NCBI RefSeq assembly: GCF_003857055.1
Contig: NZ_QGSZ01000141.1
Coordinates: 1-33,306 of the forward strand
Length of the DNA stretch: 33,306 bases
Source: Micromonospora inaquosa
GTDB lineage: Bacteria; Actinomycetota; Actinomycetes; Mycobacteriales; Micromonosporaceae
Reading direction: 5' to 3'
Positions within the stretch are counted from its first letter, which is position 1. Every line of letters starts with the position of its first letter. Shown in pieces: positions 1-7,162 of the stretch. The notes beneath the pieces are model-generated. The model was not told the DNA's origin. It did not search any database and worked only from the letters and a program-made list of their open reading frames with translations. The translations under genes were made by a program, and so were the position numbers.

Positions 1-576
1 GAGGCGGAGGGCTTGAGCTATGTAGTCGAAGCCGGTGGCGACCGTGACCAGGACGGCGGCGGCCATGATCCAAGGGCCGACGGTGGCGAGCGCGGCCGGC
101 ATCGGCCAGAGGTACCAGGCGATGGCCAGGATCTGGAGCGCCGTCTTGACCTTGCCGCCTCGGCTGGCGGCGATCACGCCGTGCCGGATCACCCAGAACC
201 GCAGCCCGGTGATACCCAGCTCGCGGACGAGGATCAGCGCGGTCACCCACCAGGGCAGTTGGTCGTACCAGGAGAGCAGCACCAGCGCCGCACCGGTGAG
301 CGCCTTGTCGGCGATCGGGTCGGCCACCTTGCCGACCGAGGTGACCAGACCGAAGCGGCGGGCGATCCAGCCGTCCACCAGATCGGTCGCCGAGGCCACC
401 GCGAAGATCAGGCAGGCCGCCATCCGCCAACCGGCGTGGGTCATCCCGGACATGATCACCGAGGCGGCGAAGACCGGCACCAGCACCAGCCGCAGGGCGG
501 TCAGCGCGTTTGCCGCGTTGACGACGGGCACCACGGCCACCACCCGGCCGGGCGTCGACTCCGTCGCCCCGGTCAC
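1..576 (-). CDS. pgsA: CDP-diacylglycerol--glycerol-3-phosphate 3-phosphatidyltransferase (C-terminus cut by window edge)
   Basis: PgsA makes phosphatidylglycerophosphate from CDP-diacylglycerol and glycerol-3-phosphate in the inner membrane, the committed step to phosphatidylglycerol and cardiolipin. The reading frame stays open to base 1, giving 192 visible codons, close to the usual full length, so only a short tail is missing. The CDP-alcohol phosphotransferase signature is complete: an Asp-x2-Asp-Gly-x2-Ala-Arg block (TDLVDGWIARR) followed eight residues later by Gly-x3-Asp-x3-Asp (GKVADPIAD). Hydrophobic segments surround it. I chose the GTG at 576 because GAGCGGAG lies just upstream; another in-frame GTG pair near 534-540 is possible. 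It lies 77 bases downstream of rimO on the same strand, an order common in actinobacteria, so the two are probably cotranscribed. The family is certain. PgsA rather than another CDP-alcohol transferase follows from the overall sequence and the rimO neighbour. Confidence 0.93.
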   Translation of the reverse strand, partial: MTGATESTPGRVVAVVPVVNAANALTALRLVLVPVFAASVIMSGMTHAGWRMAACLIFAVASATDLVDGWIARRFGLVTSVGKVADPIADKALTGAALVLLSWYDQLPWWVTALILVRELGITGLRFWVIRHGVIAASRGGKVKTALQILAIAWYLWPMPAALATVGPWIMAAAVLVTVATGFDYIAQALRL

Positions 577-653
577 CGCCGCACTCCGCTCGGGCCGCCG
601 TGGCGTTCCCGGCACCGCACCACCTGGGTCCCCCGCTCCGCTCGGGCCCGCCG

Positions 654-2162
654 TCACCGTGCCGCGCCGGGCGCCGCCGAGATCATCTCATCCGGCACAG
701 CGAGCAGGTCCACCCCTTCGGTGCCGGTCACAGTTGCACGTACCAGATCGCCCGGGCGCAGCGCGGCCAGGTCGACCCCGCCCTCGACCGGGGCGACCAG
801 GGTGGTGGAGCCGTCGACCTCCGGCGCCTGGTGGGCCGCCCGGCCCTCCACCACACCGTCCTCGATCGAGTCGACCAGCACCTCGACGGTCGAGCCGAGC
901 CGATCCTCGGCCCGCTGCGAGCAGAGCTCGTCGGCGAGCGCGCTGAGCCGGTCGTAGCGCCGCTTGATCGTCGCGGCGGAGACCTTGCCGGGCAGGCCGG
1001 CGGCCTCGGTGCCGTCCTCGTCGCTGTAGTCGAACATGCCGATCGCGTCGAGCCGGGCCTCGGTCAGGAACCGGACCAGCTCGTCGACGTCGGCGCGGGT
1101 CTCGCCGGGGAAACCGACGATGAAGTTGCTCCGGGCACCCGCGTCCGGGGCCAGGGCGCGGGCACTGGCCAGCAGCTCCAGGAACCGGTCGGTCGAGCCG
1201 AAACGCCGCATCCGGCGCAGCACCGGCTCACTGGAGTGCTGGAACGACAGGTCGAAGTACGGTGCCACGCCCGGGGTGGTGGCGATCGCCTCGACCAGCC
1301 CCGGCCGGGTCTCAGCCGGCTGAAGGTAGCTGGCCCGCACCCGGACGATGCCGGTCACCGCGGCGAGCTGCGGCAGCAGCTTCTCCAGGGCGCGGGGGTC
1401 ACCCAGGTCCTTGCCGTAGGAGGTGGAGTTCTCGCTGACCAGCACCAGCTCCCGTACGCCGGACTTGGCCAGCCACTCCGCCTCGGCGAGCAGCTCATCC
1501 GGGGTACGCGAGACGAAGGCCCCCCGGAAGGCCGGGATGGCGCAGAACGCGCAGCGGCGGTCGCAGCCGCTGGCCAGTTTCAGGGAGGCCACCGGGCCGG
1601 TGTCGAGCCGCCGGCGCAGCACCTGGCGCAGGTGTGCCGGGGTGTGCTCGTCGGTGTCGGTGGGGGTGCGGGTCACGGTGCCGTGGCCGGGCAGCGACAC
1701 CCCGCTGTCGCGGCGCTGCACCGGAGTCAACGGGAGCAGCTCGCGTCGGTCCCGGGGGGTGTGCGCGGTGATCTGCTCGCCGGCGACGACGGCGTTCAAT
1801 CGGGCGGCGATGTCCGGGTAGTCGTCGAAGCTCAGCACCGCCTGCGCCTCGGGCAGGCTGTCGGCCAGCTCCCGGCCGTACCGCTCGGCCATGCAGCCCG
1901 CGGCGACCACCTTGGCACCCGTTCCGGCGGCGGCGAGCAGGGTCTGGATCGAATCCTGCTTGGCCTTCTCCACGAAACCGCAGGTGTTGACCACCACCAC
2001 GTCGGCGCCCTCGCCGTCGGTGGTCACCTGCCAGCCGTCGGCGTGCAGGCGGGCGGCCAGCTCCTCCGAGTCGACCTCGTTGCGGGCACAGCCCAGGGTC
2101 AGCAGGGCGACGCGACGGCCCTCGACGTGATCAGCGGGAGAAGGAGAGGTGGCAGACACCAT
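654..2162 (-). CDS. rimO: Ribosomal protein S12 methylthiotransferase RimO
   Basis: RimO is a radical-SAM enzyme that adds a methylthio group to a conserved aspartate of ribosomal protein S12. The protein is about 502 residues. The N-terminal MTTase domain carries three cysteines for one iron-sulfur cluster, in [11 protein letters not shown] near residue 22, VNTCGF and [10 protein letters not shown]. The radical-SAM CxxxCxxC motif appears as [10 protein letters not shown] near residue 200, and a TRAM domain of about 65 residues ends the protein. The LGCARN start and the short spacing fit RimO better than the tRNA enzyme MiaB. The start at 2162 gives a normal N-terminus. An in-frame start at 2225 would add 21 residues of unlikely composition, and neither has a clear Shine-Dalgarno. 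It is followed by pgsA and preceded by an OCD-like gene on the same strand. Confidence 0.93.
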   Translation of the reverse strand: MVSATSPSPADHVEGRRVALLTLGCARNEVDSEELAARLHADGWQVTTDGEGADVVVVNTCGFVEKAKQDSIQTLLAAAGTGAKVVAAGCMAERYGRELADSLPEAQAVLSFDDYPDIAARLNAVVAGEQITAHTPRDRRELLPLTPVQRRDSGVSLPGHGTVTRTPTDTDEHTPAHLRQVLRRRLDTGPVASLKLASGCDRRCAFCAIPAFRGAFVSRTPDELLAEAEWLAKSGVRELVLVSENSTSYGKDLGDPRALEKLLPQLAAVTGIVRVRASYLQPAETRPGLVEAIATTPGVAPYFDLSFQHSSEPVLRRMRRFGSTDRFLELLASARALAPDAGARSNFIVGFPGETRADVDELVRFLTEARLDAIGMFDYSDEDGTEAAGLPGKVSAATIKRRYDRLSALADELCSQRAEDRLGSTVEVLVDSIEDGVVEGRAAHQAPEVDGSTTLVAPVEGGVDLAALRPGDLVRATVTGTEGVDLLAVPDEMISAAPGAAR

Positions 2163-2252
2163 CCGAGGGTACCGGGCCGGCCGGGTGAGCCCACGCACGC
2201 GGGCTGCGGAGATGGTCGACACCATTTCGGTAGGCCCCGCCCCGTCCGCCGG

Positions 2253-3176
2253 TCAGCGCGCCGCGGCGGCCACGCGGGTCAGCGCGTCGAGCAGGAAGAC
2301 CTCGGTGCCGGCCAGGCCGGTGGAACAGAAGACGGAGAGCTGGTCCGCGCTGGTCCGACCGGGGACCGCGCCGGCCAGGATGCCGCCCAGGTCGCGCAAC
2401 CGCCCGGCGTACGGGGGTGTGGCCGCGAGCATCGCCGGCTGGTAGTCGGCCGCCTGGGCCGGCGAGTCGGTGACCAGCAGGTCGGCGGTGTCCAGCAGGT
2501 CGGTGCCGAACTCGCTGCGGTCGCGTTGCTTGAAGCCGACCGCGTTGACGTGTGTGCCGGGGCTGAGGTCGGCGGCGCAGAGCACCGGGGTCGGGCTGGT
2601 GGTGGCCAGCACCACCAGGTCCCGCCCGGCGACGGCCGAGCCCGGGTCGGCCACCGCGCGGGCCGGCACGCCCAGTTCGCCACGGACCCGGGCGGCGAAG
2701 GCCTCCCGGCGTGCGGCGGACCGGCTGTACACCACCACCTCGCGCAACGGGCGGACCGCGGCGGCGGCCCAGACCTGGGTCCACGCCTGCCGGCCGGAGC
2801 CGATCACCCCGAGGGTGGCGGCGTCGGGCCGGGCCAGCGCGTCGACGGCGACACCCCCCAACCCGCCGGTACGACGGGAGCCCAGTTCCTCGCCGACCGC
2901 GACCGCCCGGATCGCCCCGGTCCGGGCGTCGTGCAGCACCACCAGTTGCTCGCCCTGCGGGTGGCCGAAGGTGTCGTACGAGCGGAAGCCGTACCACTCG
3001 TCGACGAGGTGCCCGGCGGTGAGCACCATCCGGCCGCCGCTCAGTGGTGCGGCGGCCCGGGGTGGCGCGATCAGGCGTCCCTCGTACGCGGCCAGGAGGG
3101 CGGCGCGCATGGCGTCGACCGTGGTGGCGGCGTCCAGCGCGGCGGCGACCTCGGGGTCGGCGTAGAGCATGGTCAT
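2253..3176 (-). CDS. Ornithine cyclodeaminase/mu-crystallin family protein, substrate unknown
   Basis: This 307-residue protein belongs to the NAD(P)-binding OCD/mu-crystallin family, which includes ornithine cyclodeaminase, alanine dehydrogenases of the archaeal type and ketimine reductases. The Rossmann fold begins at GVIGSGRQAWTQ near residue 123, and THVNAVGF follows the second half of the fold. Two positions look atypical. The residue that I align with the catalytic lysine of Pseudomonas ornithine cyclodeaminase is arginine in YGFRSYDTF, and the aspartate of the usual R-E-L-D block is replaced in DRSEFGTD. True ornithine cyclodeaminase activity is therefore doubtful. The start is the ATG at 3176. 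No Shine-Dalgarno precedes it, but a promoter is placed so that transcription would begin at about the start codon. It is divergent from the guanidine exporter unit. Confidence 0.85.
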   Translation of the reverse strand: MTMLYADPEVAAALDAATTVDAMRAALLAAYEGRLIAPPRAAAPLSGGRMVLTAGHLVDEWYGFRSYDTFGHPQGEQLVVLHDARTGAIRAVAVGEELGSRRTGGLGGVAVDALARPDAATLGVIGSGRQAWTQVWAAAAVRPLREVVVYSRSAARREAFAARVRGELGVPARAVADPGSAVAGRDLVVLATTSPTPVLCAADLSPGTHVNAVGFKQRDRSEFGTDLLDTADLLVTDSPAQAADYQPAMLAATPPYAGRLRDLGGILAGAVPGRTSADQLSVFCSTGLAGTEVFLLDALTRVAAAAR

Positions 3177-3183
3177 GATGGCG

Positions 3184-3214
3184 ATACTGCAAGTTGAAGT
3201 CAGGTAGAGGTCAA
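3184..3214 (-). promoter_or_regulatory. Probable leaderless promoter of the OCD-like gene with a 19-bp spacer
   Basis: On the minus strand a perfect -35 hexamer TTGACC (3209-3214) is separated by 19 bases from CAGTAT (3184-3189). The -10 box ends seven bases before the ATG at 3176, so the transcript would begin at or next to the start codon, which agrees with the lack of a ribosome binding site. An over-long 19-bp spacer is the hallmark of promoters activated by MerR-family regulators. The spacer region holds two imperfect 11-base direct copies, ACCTCTACCTG and ACTTCAACTTG. Regulation by a MerR protein is an inference, and no regulator gene is in the window. Confidence 0.5.
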
Positions 3215-3254
3215 TGGACCGTGGCGGTGGTCACCGCCACCCCGCTGGGGTCGG

Positions 3255-3263
3255 TGCTAGCGT
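3255..3263 (+). promoter_or_regulatory. Possible extended -10 promoter of the guanidine exporter unit
   Basis: TGCTAGCGT fits an extended -10 element (TGn followed by TAnnnT). Transcription would start near 3270, about 25 bases before the riboswitch, which is a suitable place. There is no recognisable -35 hexamer at 16-18 bases upstream, so the call is weak. Confidence 0.35.
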
Positions 3264-3294
3264 CGGCATCGGCGGCCGGATGCTCGTGGCCGCT

Positions 3295-3338
3295 CCGGAC
3301 GAGTGGTGGGCGTACCCGGTCAGGCCAAGACGCCCCGC
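3295..3338 (+). promoter_or_regulatory. Guanidine-III (ykkC-III) riboswitch aptamer
   Basis: The sequence contains the hallmark strings of the guanidine-III class in the right order: CCGGACGAG (3295-3303), CGTACCCGGTCAGG (3311-3324) and CAAGACG (3326-3332). Helix P1 forms between CCGG at 3295-3298 and CCGG at 3316-3319. The pseudoknot helix pairs GGGCGT (3308-3313) with ACGCCC (3330-3335). In the Thermobifida fusca aptamer, as I recall it, the same helix is GCGCCGU with ACGGCGC, so both sides have changed together while pairing is kept. Guanidine-III aptamers bind guanidinium and switch on guanidine exporters or degradation genes, and the next gene is an SMR exporter of that type. A five-base-pair hairpin (3376-3380 with 3386-3390) lies against the ribosome binding site and may be part of the expression platform. 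Confidence 0.9.
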
Positions 3339-3401
3339 GTGACGTGCAGACTCGACTCGTCCCGGCGCGGCAGCCCCGGGCCCTTCCCGGTGAGGTGAAC
3401 G

Positions 3402-3716
3402 ATGGCCTGGCTCGTGCTGGTGATCTCAGGACTGCTGGAGACGGCCTGGGCGATCGCCCTGGACCGCAGCGCCGGTTTCAGCCGGCTGGTCCCGTCCGTG
3501 CTGTTCGTGGTGACCCTGCTGCTGAGCATGGCCGGGCTGTCGTACGCGCTCCGGGACATCCCCGTCGGCACCGGCTACGCGGTCTGGGTCGGCATCGGCG
3601 CGGTCGGCACCGCGCTGGTCGGGATGCTGGCGCTCGGCGAGTCGGCGAGCCTCCCCCGGATCCTCTGCCTGCTGCTGGTGGTCGCGGGCGTGATCGGGTT
3701 GAAGATCTTCCACTGA
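3402..3716 (+). CDS. gdx: SMR-family guanidinium exporter (Gdx/SugE type)
   Basis: This 104-residue protein has the size and four-helix layout of small multidrug resistance transporters, which work as antiparallel dimers in the cytoplasmic membrane. The essential proton- and substrate-binding glutamate of helix 1 is present in SGLLETAWAIALD (residue 13). The helix 3 segment GTGYAVWVGIGAVGTALVGM is typical, including the GxG-containing dimer region. The wording of helix 1 resembles the SugE/Gdx branch, whose members export guanidinium in exchange for protons, more than the drug exporter EmrE. The riboswitch directly upstream, which senses guanidinium, makes that substrate assignment strong. 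The start ATG at 3402 follows GAGGTG at 3392-3397. It is probably cotranscribed with the small membrane gene downstream. Confidence 0.92.
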   Translation: MAWLVLVISGLLETAWAIALDRSAGFSRLVPSVLFVVTLLLSMAGLSYALRDIPVGTGYAVWVGIGAVGTALVGMLALGESASLPRILCLLLVVAGVIGLKIFH

Positions 3717-3797
3717 GGCACCCGTCGGCAGGCGTGACGTACGCCCACAGTGGGTAGTGATCGATTCGTCACGACAGGCTCTCAACCGGAGGAAGAC

Positions 3798-4043
3798 ATG
3801 GCCGACATGCCGAGCACCGCCCGTCCCCGCAGCAGCGCCGCCCGCATCCTCACCATCGTGGGCTTCGTCTTCGCGGTCCTGGCCCTGCTACTCAACCCGA
3901 TCATCTTCGGCGTGCTGGGCGTCATCGCTGGCGTCGTCGGCGCGGTGCTGGGTGACAAGCCGCTGGGTTGGTACGCCGCCGTCGCGAGCGTCGTCGCCGC
4001 GATCATCAGCCTGGTGATCATCGGTGCGTTGATCAACAACTGA
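3798..4043 (+). CDS. Small DUF4190-like membrane protein
   Basis: This 81-residue protein has a short polar N-terminus (about 14 residues) and two hydrophobic segments, at about residues 15-40 (ILTIVGFVFAVLALLL) and 53-79 (YAAVASVVAAIISLVIIGAL). Between them lies a glycine-rich turn with GVIAGVVGAVLGDK. The G-rich hairpin pattern resembles DUF4190 proteins, which are common and uncharacterised in actinobacteria. The start ATG at 3798 follows a perfect GGAGGA at 3788-3793; an in-frame start further upstream at 3750 lacks this support. It lies 81 bases downstream of the guanidinium exporter and ends just before a strong terminator. Whether it has any role in guanidine export is not known. Confidence 0.85.
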   Translation: MADMPSTARPRSSAARILTIVGFVFAVLALLLNPIIFGVLGVIAGVVGAVLGDKPLGWYAAVASVVAAIISLVIIGALINN

Positions 4044-4056
4044 CCGCTTCCCCGTC

Positions 4057-4085
4057 ACGGGCCCGCCGGATACCGGCGGGCCCGT
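4057..4085. terminator. Strong bidirectional terminator hairpin
   Basis: A perfect 13-base-pair stem (4057-4069 with 4073-4085) closes an ATA loop between two convergent units, the small membrane gene on the plus strand and ftsK on the minus strand. There is no long T tract on either side, as is common in high-GC actinobacteria. Confidence 0.85.
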
Positions 4086-4109
4086 CGTGCGTCCGGGGTC
4101 GGCTGTCGG

Positions 4110-6569
4110 TCAGTCCCCGTCGCCGCGCAGGCCGGCCAGGACCTCGTCCAGCTCGTCCGGCTTGACCAGCACGTCGCGCGCCTTCGACCCCTCGGACGGC
4201 CCGACCACTCCCCGGGTCTCCATCAGGTCCATCAGGCGACCGGCCTTGGCGAAACCCACCCGCAGCTTGCGCTGGAGCATCGAGGTCGAGCCGAACTGCG
4301 AGGTGACCACCAGCTCCACCGCCTGCACCAACAGGTCCAGGTCGTCGCCGATGTCCTCGTCGATCTTCTTCTTGCTCTCCTGCGCCGGGGCCAGCACGTC
4401 CTTGCGGAACTCCGGCTCCCGCTGGTCCTTGCAGAACTTCACCACGTCGGCGATCTCGCGCTCGGTGACCCAGGCGCCCTGGATGCGCACCGGCTTGGAG
4501 GCGCCCATCGGCAGGAAGAGCCCGTCACCACGGCCGAGCAGCTTCTCCGCGCCCGGCTGGTCGAGGATGACCCGGGAGTCCGCCAGGGACGAGGTGGCGA
4601 ACGCCAGCCGGGACGGCACGTTCGCCTTGATCAGACCGGTCACCACGTCGACCGAGGGACGCTGGGTGGCCAGCACCAGGTGGATACCGGCGGCCCGGGC
4701 CAACTGGGTGATCCGGACGACCGAATCCTCCACGTCGCGCGGCGCGACCATCATCAGGTCGGCCAACTCATCCACGATCACCAACAGGTACGGGTACGGC
4801 CGCATCTCGCGTTCGCTGCCCGGCGGCGCCTTGATCTCGCCGTTGCGGACCTTGCGGTTGAAGTCGTCGATGTGCCGTACCCCGTTGGCGGCGAGGTCGT
4901 CGTAGCGCATGTCCATCTCGCGGACCACCCAGTCCAGCGAGTCGGCCGCCTTCTTGGCATTGGTCACGATCGGCGTGACCAGGTGCGGGATGCCCTCGTA
5001 GCCGGTCATCTCGACCCGCTTCGGGTCGATCAGCAGCAGCCGGACCTCGTCCGGGGTGGCCCGGGTGAGGATGGACACCAGCAGGGTGTTGAGGCAGCTC
5101 GACTTGCCCGCGCCGGTGGCGCCGGCGATCAGGATGTGCGGCATCTTCGCGAGGTTGGCCACCACGTAGCCGCCCTCGATGTCCTTACCGAGCGCCACCA
5201 CCATCGGGTGGTGATCGCTGGTCGCCGCCCGCGAGCGCAGCACGTCGCCGAGAGCCACGTTCTCCGGGTCGGTGTTCGGGATCTCCACACCCACGGCGCT
5301 CTTGCCCGGGATCGGGCTGAGGATGCGGACGTCCGGCGACTTCACCGCGTACGCGATGTTGCGGGACAACTGGGTGATCCGCTCAACCTTGACGCCGTGG
5401 CCCAACTCCACCTCGTAACGGGTGACGGTCGGGCCACGGGTGAAGCCGGTGACCGCCGCGTCCACATCGAACTGGTCGAACACGCCGGTCAGCGCGGCGA
5501 TCACCTCGTCGTTGGCCTTGCTGCGGGTCTTCGCGGCGGCCCCGGCACTGAGCATGTTGGCCGGTGGCAGGGTGTAGTCCCCGGCCAGCCCGGTCAACGC
5601 GAGCTGCTCGGCCCGGGTCGGGGCGGGCGAGTGCTCCGGCGGCTCAGCCGGCGGCTTGCGACTCGCCGGCACCTTCGCCGGAGACTTGCGCGGCAGCACC
5701 ATGGTTTCCTGGAGGTCCGCGCCGTCCAGGTCCTCGAAGTCGTCCGGGTCCAGTGGTGGGGGCATCCGCTTCGCCGGCCGCTTACGGGCCGGCTTGGCGG
5801 CCGGCTCGTCCGCCTCCTCGCCCGCCTCCGGTGTGCCCACCAGCCCGCCGGCGAGCAGGCCCAGCCGCTCGGGAACCTTGTTGATCGGCGTGGCGGTCAC
5901 CACGAGCAGGCCGAAGAGCAGCAGCAGAATGAGCAGCGGCACCGCCACCCAGGCGGTCACCGCCCGCTCCAACAACCCACCGACGCCCGCGCCGACCAGG
6001 CCGCCGGCGAAGTCACGTTGCAGGGGGTTGGCCGGGTCCTGGCCGATCTGGAGCAGCGCGGCGGTCGACACCAGCAGCGAACCCCAGCCGATCAGCCCTC
6101 GACCCCGGTGCGCCGGGTCGGCCGGCTGACGCATCAGCCGCCATGCCCCGATCATCAGCAGCACCGGTACGACCACCGAGATCGCGCCCAGGAACAGCCG
6201 GACCGTGTCGGCCAGTCGCGCCCCCACCGGCCCCGCTCCGGACAGCCAGAGCGCCACGGCGGAGAGCAGGGCGAGCCCGAACATCAGCAGCCCGGCACCG
6301 TCACGGCGGTGCTCCGGGTCGAGGTCACGGGCCGAGGCGGCCTGCCGGCCGGCGGCGCGCACGGCCCAGCCCATCCCGTGCGCCAGCCCCATCCACAGTG
6401 CGCCCACCGCACGGCCGACGTAGACCGCCGGGCCGGGCCGGGGCGGCGTGGTGCGACGTCGGACCGGAGCCCGCGTGGTCTTCTTCGCTGGCTGACGGGC
6501 ACGACTGTTAGTGCCACCGCGCGGCGACGCGCCGCGCCGCCGGCTCGCTTGAGAGGTACGGCCCGCCAT
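4110..6569 (-). CDS. ftsK: DNA translocase FtsK/SpoIIIE
   Basis: FtsK pumps chromosome ends across the closing septum. The protein is about 819 residues. After a basic N-terminal tail (about 50 residues) it has a membrane region of four or so helices at residues 85-225, a proline- and charge-rich linker (about 230-350), and the motor domain. Walker A is GATGAGKSS near residue 480 and Walker B is LLVIVDELADLM near residue 593. TQRPSVDVVTGLIKANVPSR is the family's conserved block. The C-terminal winged-helix gamma domain, which reads the polarity sequences, occupies about residues 755-815 (VTSQFGSTSMLQRKLRVGF). I chose the ATG at 6569, because extending to 6743 would run into the divergent gene starting at 6683 and give an unlikely sequence. 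A TACCGT hexamer six bases upstream could make it leaderless. Confidence 0.95.
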   Translation of the reverse strand: MAGRTSQASRRRGASPRGGTNSRARQPAKKTTRAPVRRRTTPPRPGPAVYVGRAVGALWMGLAHGMGWAVRAAGRQAASARDLDPEHRRDGAGLLMFGLALLSAVALWLSGAGPVGARLADTVRLFLGAISVVVPVLLMIGAWRLMRQPADPAHRGRGLIGWGSLLVSTAALLQIGQDPANPLQRDFAGGLVGAGVGGLLERAVTAWVAVPLLILLLLFGLLVVTATPINKVPERLGLLAGGLVGTPEAGEEADEPAAKPARKRPAKRMPPPLDPDDFEDLDGADLQETMVLPRKSPAKVPASRKPPAEPPEHSPAPTRAEQLALTGLAGDYTLPPANMLSAGAAAKTRSKANDEVIAALTGVFDQFDVDAAVTGFTRGPTVTRYEVELGHGVKVERITQLSRNIAYAVKSPDVRILSPIPGKSAVGVEIPNTDPENVALGDVLRSRAATSDHHPMVVALGKDIEGGYVVANLAKMPHILIAGATGAGKSSCLNTLLVSILTRATPDEVRLLLIDPKRVEMTGYEGIPHLVTPIVTNAKKAADSLDWVVREMDMRYDDLAANGVRHIDDFNRKVRNGEIKAPPGSEREMRPYPYLLVIVDELADLMMVAPRDVEDSVVRITQLARAAGIHLVLATQRPSVDVVTGLIKANVPSRLAFATSSLADSRVILDQPGAEKLLGRGDGLFLPMGASKPVRIQGAWVTEREIADVVKFCKDQREPEFRKDVLAPAQESKKKIDEDIGDDLDLLVQAVELVVTSQFGSTSMLQRKLRVGFAKAGRLMDLMETRGVVGPSEGSKARDVLVKPDELDEVLAGLRGDGD

Positions 6570-6682
6570 AGAGTCACGGTAACGGTGGGGCCGGGCAGAA
6601 CCCCGCTTTTCCGGGTCGTGTCCGCGCGTCGTAACACGAACCCCGCCGCCGGTCGTGATATCCGCCTCAGAAGGGATGCCCC

Positions 6683-7162
6683 ATGGCGTCGCCGGAAATC
6701 GCGGGCGATCCGGACGATCCGCTGGCCGGGCACCCTGGCGCACTGCGTCCGCTGACCGGCGAACTGGTCGCCGCGGTGCTCGCCGCCCGTGGCCGTTCCG
6801 TCGGCCTGACCCCGGACGGCGAGCTGGTGGGCCACTTCGACGACAACATGATCTGGTTCCTTCGCGTCGGCGGCGACGGGGAGCTGTTCCAGATCCGCAC
6901 CATGGTCAATCCGACCTTCGGCATCGAACGGGTGCCCGACCTGTACGCGTTCTGCAACTCCTGGAACCACGACCGGCTCTGGCCGAAGGCGTTCGTGCAC
7001 GTCGACGACGACGGTCGAGCCCGGGTGTACGGAGAGGTGATCACCGATCTGGAACGCGGAGTGACCCCCCATCAGCTCGACCAACTGCTCGACTGTGGCA
7101 TCTCCGCCGGCTGCCAGCTGGCCGTGGCGGTCCGTCGACTGCCCGGCGCGGTGCCGTCGTGA
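6683..7162 (+). CDS. YbjN-like domain protein
   Basis: This 159-residue soluble protein matches the YbjN/bacterial sensory transduction regulator fold, a small alpha/beta domain resembling type III secretion chaperones. Visible hallmarks are the beta strands DNMIWFLRVGG and ELFQIRTMV and the block YAFCNSWNHDRLWPKAFV (residues 92-109), which is the most conserved part of this actinobacterial group. The start ATG at 6683 follows GAAGGGATG. Its stop overlaps the start of the next gene (GTGA), and that gene ends in a second copy of the same domain, so the pair is probably cotranslated. YbjN family members have been linked to stress and motility regulation in enterobacteria. The function here is unknown. 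No signal peptide or membrane segment is seen. Confidence 0.85.
   Translation: MASPEIAGDPDDPLAGHPGALRPLTGELVAAVLAARGRSVGLTPDGELVGHFDDNMIWFLRVGGDGELFQIRTMVNPTFGIERVPDLYAFCNSWNHDRLWPKAFVHVDDDGRARVYGEVITDLERGVTPHQLDQLLDCGISAGCQLAVAVRRLPGAVPS

Noticed and set aside
600..3197. Open frame of 865 codons on the plus strand opposite rimO and the OCD-like gene
   Set aside because: It is a GC-bias artefact opposite two recognised genes and has no family motifs.
4680..6755. Open frame of 691 codons on the plus strand opposite ftsK
   Set aside because: It is the antisense shadow of FtsK and would also overlap the start of the YbjN-like gene.
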